Below are positions 62,480-64,000 of a stretch of DNA of 64,000 nucleotides, piece by piece. Every line of letters starts with the position of its first letter. Within the stretch, counting starts at the first letter, position 1. This stretch comes from Chrysomallon squamiferum (Eukaryota; Mollusca; Gastropoda; Neomphalida; Peltospiridae), in assembly GCA_012295275.1 (NCBI GenBank), contig CM022672.1, positions 13,253,995 to 13,317,994 on the forward strand, in the 5' to 3' direction. The translations under genes were made by a program, and so were the position numbers. The notes beneath the pieces were generated by a model. The model worked only from the letters and a program-made list of their open reading frames with translations, ran no database searches and was not told where the DNA came from.

Positions 62480-63182
62480 TGATACAAGGATGAATAAGGT
62501 ATTGAAATGAAGCTTATGGAATCAGGAATCTAAAAACGCATGTAACGCCAGTGAAATGAAGACCTGGTTTCATGTAATATAATAGTCAACAGTTACCAGT
62601 TTTCTCATATACGTTGATACGATGAATGGAATCGACCCTATGTTTACTTTTCATTTTTTGCCGACATGTATAAGTTTAAAAAAAAAAAAAAAAAAAAAAA
62701 ATTAAAAACATTCATCATTAATTTTCTGAAATTCTGGTTTCATTCTACAGTTAGTTGAATTTCAAGGGCTTGAATTCTGTCTGAGATTATAATTATGAAA
62801 TTACCTTTTTAAAAATAAATATAATTGTATGTACATAAGATTTAATAGTTTTGATCTCTTCTGCAGTTTGATAAATAAAGAGCAGAGATGGATGTTTTGT
62901 ATAAATTTTTATCTATCTGTCATAAAACACGTTTCCAAAAATACACAAATTGTTTCTGATTATCTGATGCCTTTAAAAAGAACAAAGTATTATTTATTTT
63001 TTTATTTTTTTATTTTAATGATTTGTCATTTGCTTCGTATTTTATAATAACATATATCATTGTCGCGTCCATTCGCATTCCTTTTTCAATTCGTTTGATT
63101 AAGAAAAGAAAGAAAAAAAAGGACAAATACTAAAATTTAAAATTGGAGAAAAGAAAAATTTCAAATACCACCATTTGTTCGT

Positions 63183-63235
<53 letters not shown>

Positions 63236-64000
63236 CAAAAAACCTATTTTAAAAATAAAAAGATAAAACCAAAATTCTTTTTACAAATCTTCAGGCACCG
63301 ACATTGTCTGACCGAGAACAACGAAAAACACACACAAAAAGATTAAAAATCTTTTATATTTTTTAAAACCAAAACATGACAAAGACAATGTCAAACAGAT
63401 TACTGGGACTAACGTGAACGTCAACAGTTGACATTAATGTGTCTGGTACATTAAAAAGAGTTCTCTGTAAATTATTTGTTTTGTGAGGATCGTCTGAAAG
63501 GAATAAAAACAAAACAAAAACGACAAGATACCTTTAAAGAACAACACGTAACTTGTGTCCTCAGCTCAAACCAAAACTTTGATCCAGTCAGATAGTAAAC
63601 TGACCGGAGTTGGAAAACAAACAGTTAAGGGACTTGGGAAAAGTTAATTTTTTCTTGGAAATAAAACTTGTTTTGTCTTACAGTAATCTTCTCTGGTTAG
63701 TTCGTGTTAGAAATAAGAAAGAAAGAAAGAAAACACACACACACACACACACACAAACACAAACACACACATACGAGCAATAGAAATAATTAGAGTAGAG
63801 TATACAAAAGTATATTGTTTGTGAAAAAAAAATTAAGTGTACATGAAAGAAAATAACGAGGAAAAAACAACATCTAATAATGATGCTATCGTTCTTTCTG
63901 ATTTGTGGAAAATATAATAATAAAGACAACAACAACAACAATAATAATAATAAAGACACAAGTAGTAAGACATTAATTATATACCATTTAAACCAAAACA
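62480..64000. other. Non-coding stretch downstream of EIF3G
   Basis: No supported gene. It contains a 24-base poly-A run (62678-62701), an AAT microsatellite of about 50 bases (63184-63235), GAAA units leading into a CA run (63719-63773) and CAA/AAT units near 63928-63953. The stretch around 63290-63660 is less AT-biased and could be the UTR of a gene beyond the right edge, but I find no exon. Confidence 0.5.

Overview
This is a 64 kb stretch of an AT-rich, intron-rich animal nuclear genome. All genes are split by GT-AG introns, several start in noncoding first exons or close to ETS/NRF1-like promoter motifs, and AAT, CA, AT and poly-A/T microsatellites are abundant. The proteins are clearly metazoan and resemble those of invertebrate bilaterians. 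A mollusc or another lophotrochozoan is my best guess from protein style and base composition, but nothing here fixes the phylum.

Six complete genes were assembled exon by exon, and every splice phase closes. From left to right they are WDR5 (minus, 13 coding exons, 349 aa), a long-form BET bromodomain protein of the BRD4/fs(1)h type (plus, 22 coding exons, 1292 aa), TADA1 of the SAGA complex (minus, 10 exons, 339 aa), SURF4, an ER cargo receptor (plus, 4 exons, 269 aa), the C10/C12orf57 family protein (minus, 3 exons, 121 aa) and EIF3G (plus, 9 exons, 289 aa). A single unrecognised exon at 105-206 (minus) may belong to a further gene cut by the left edge.

The layout alternates strictly: minus, plus, minus, plus, minus, plus. 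This makes three head-to-head pairs with short shared promoters (WDR5/BET, TADA1/SURF4, C10/EIF3G) and two tail-to-tail junctions. At the BET/TADA1 junction the two poly(A) signals lie about 25 bases apart on opposite strands near 36.4 kb. Three of the six genes act in histone-mark based transcription: WDR5 in H3K4 methyltransferase complexes, BET as the acetyl-lysine reader that recruits P-TEFb, and TADA1 in the SAGA acetyltransferase. The other products act in secretion (SURF4), translation initiation (EIF3G) and an unknown role (C10).

Between the genes and in introns there is an eroded pogo/Tigger-like DNA transposon (3373-3880), two TTAA-flanked elements with short inverted ends that look like piggyBac-type MITEs (8512-8591 and 21029-21583), small tandem duplications, a degenerate hexamer repeat, and many microsatellites. 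The most informative biological points are the intact P-TEFb-binding tail of the BET protein, a read-through stop at a 3.8 kb intron that would make a BRD4-short-like isoform, and a serine in BD2 where vertebrate BET proteins carry a signature histidine. I saw no clearly undescribed multi-gene system.
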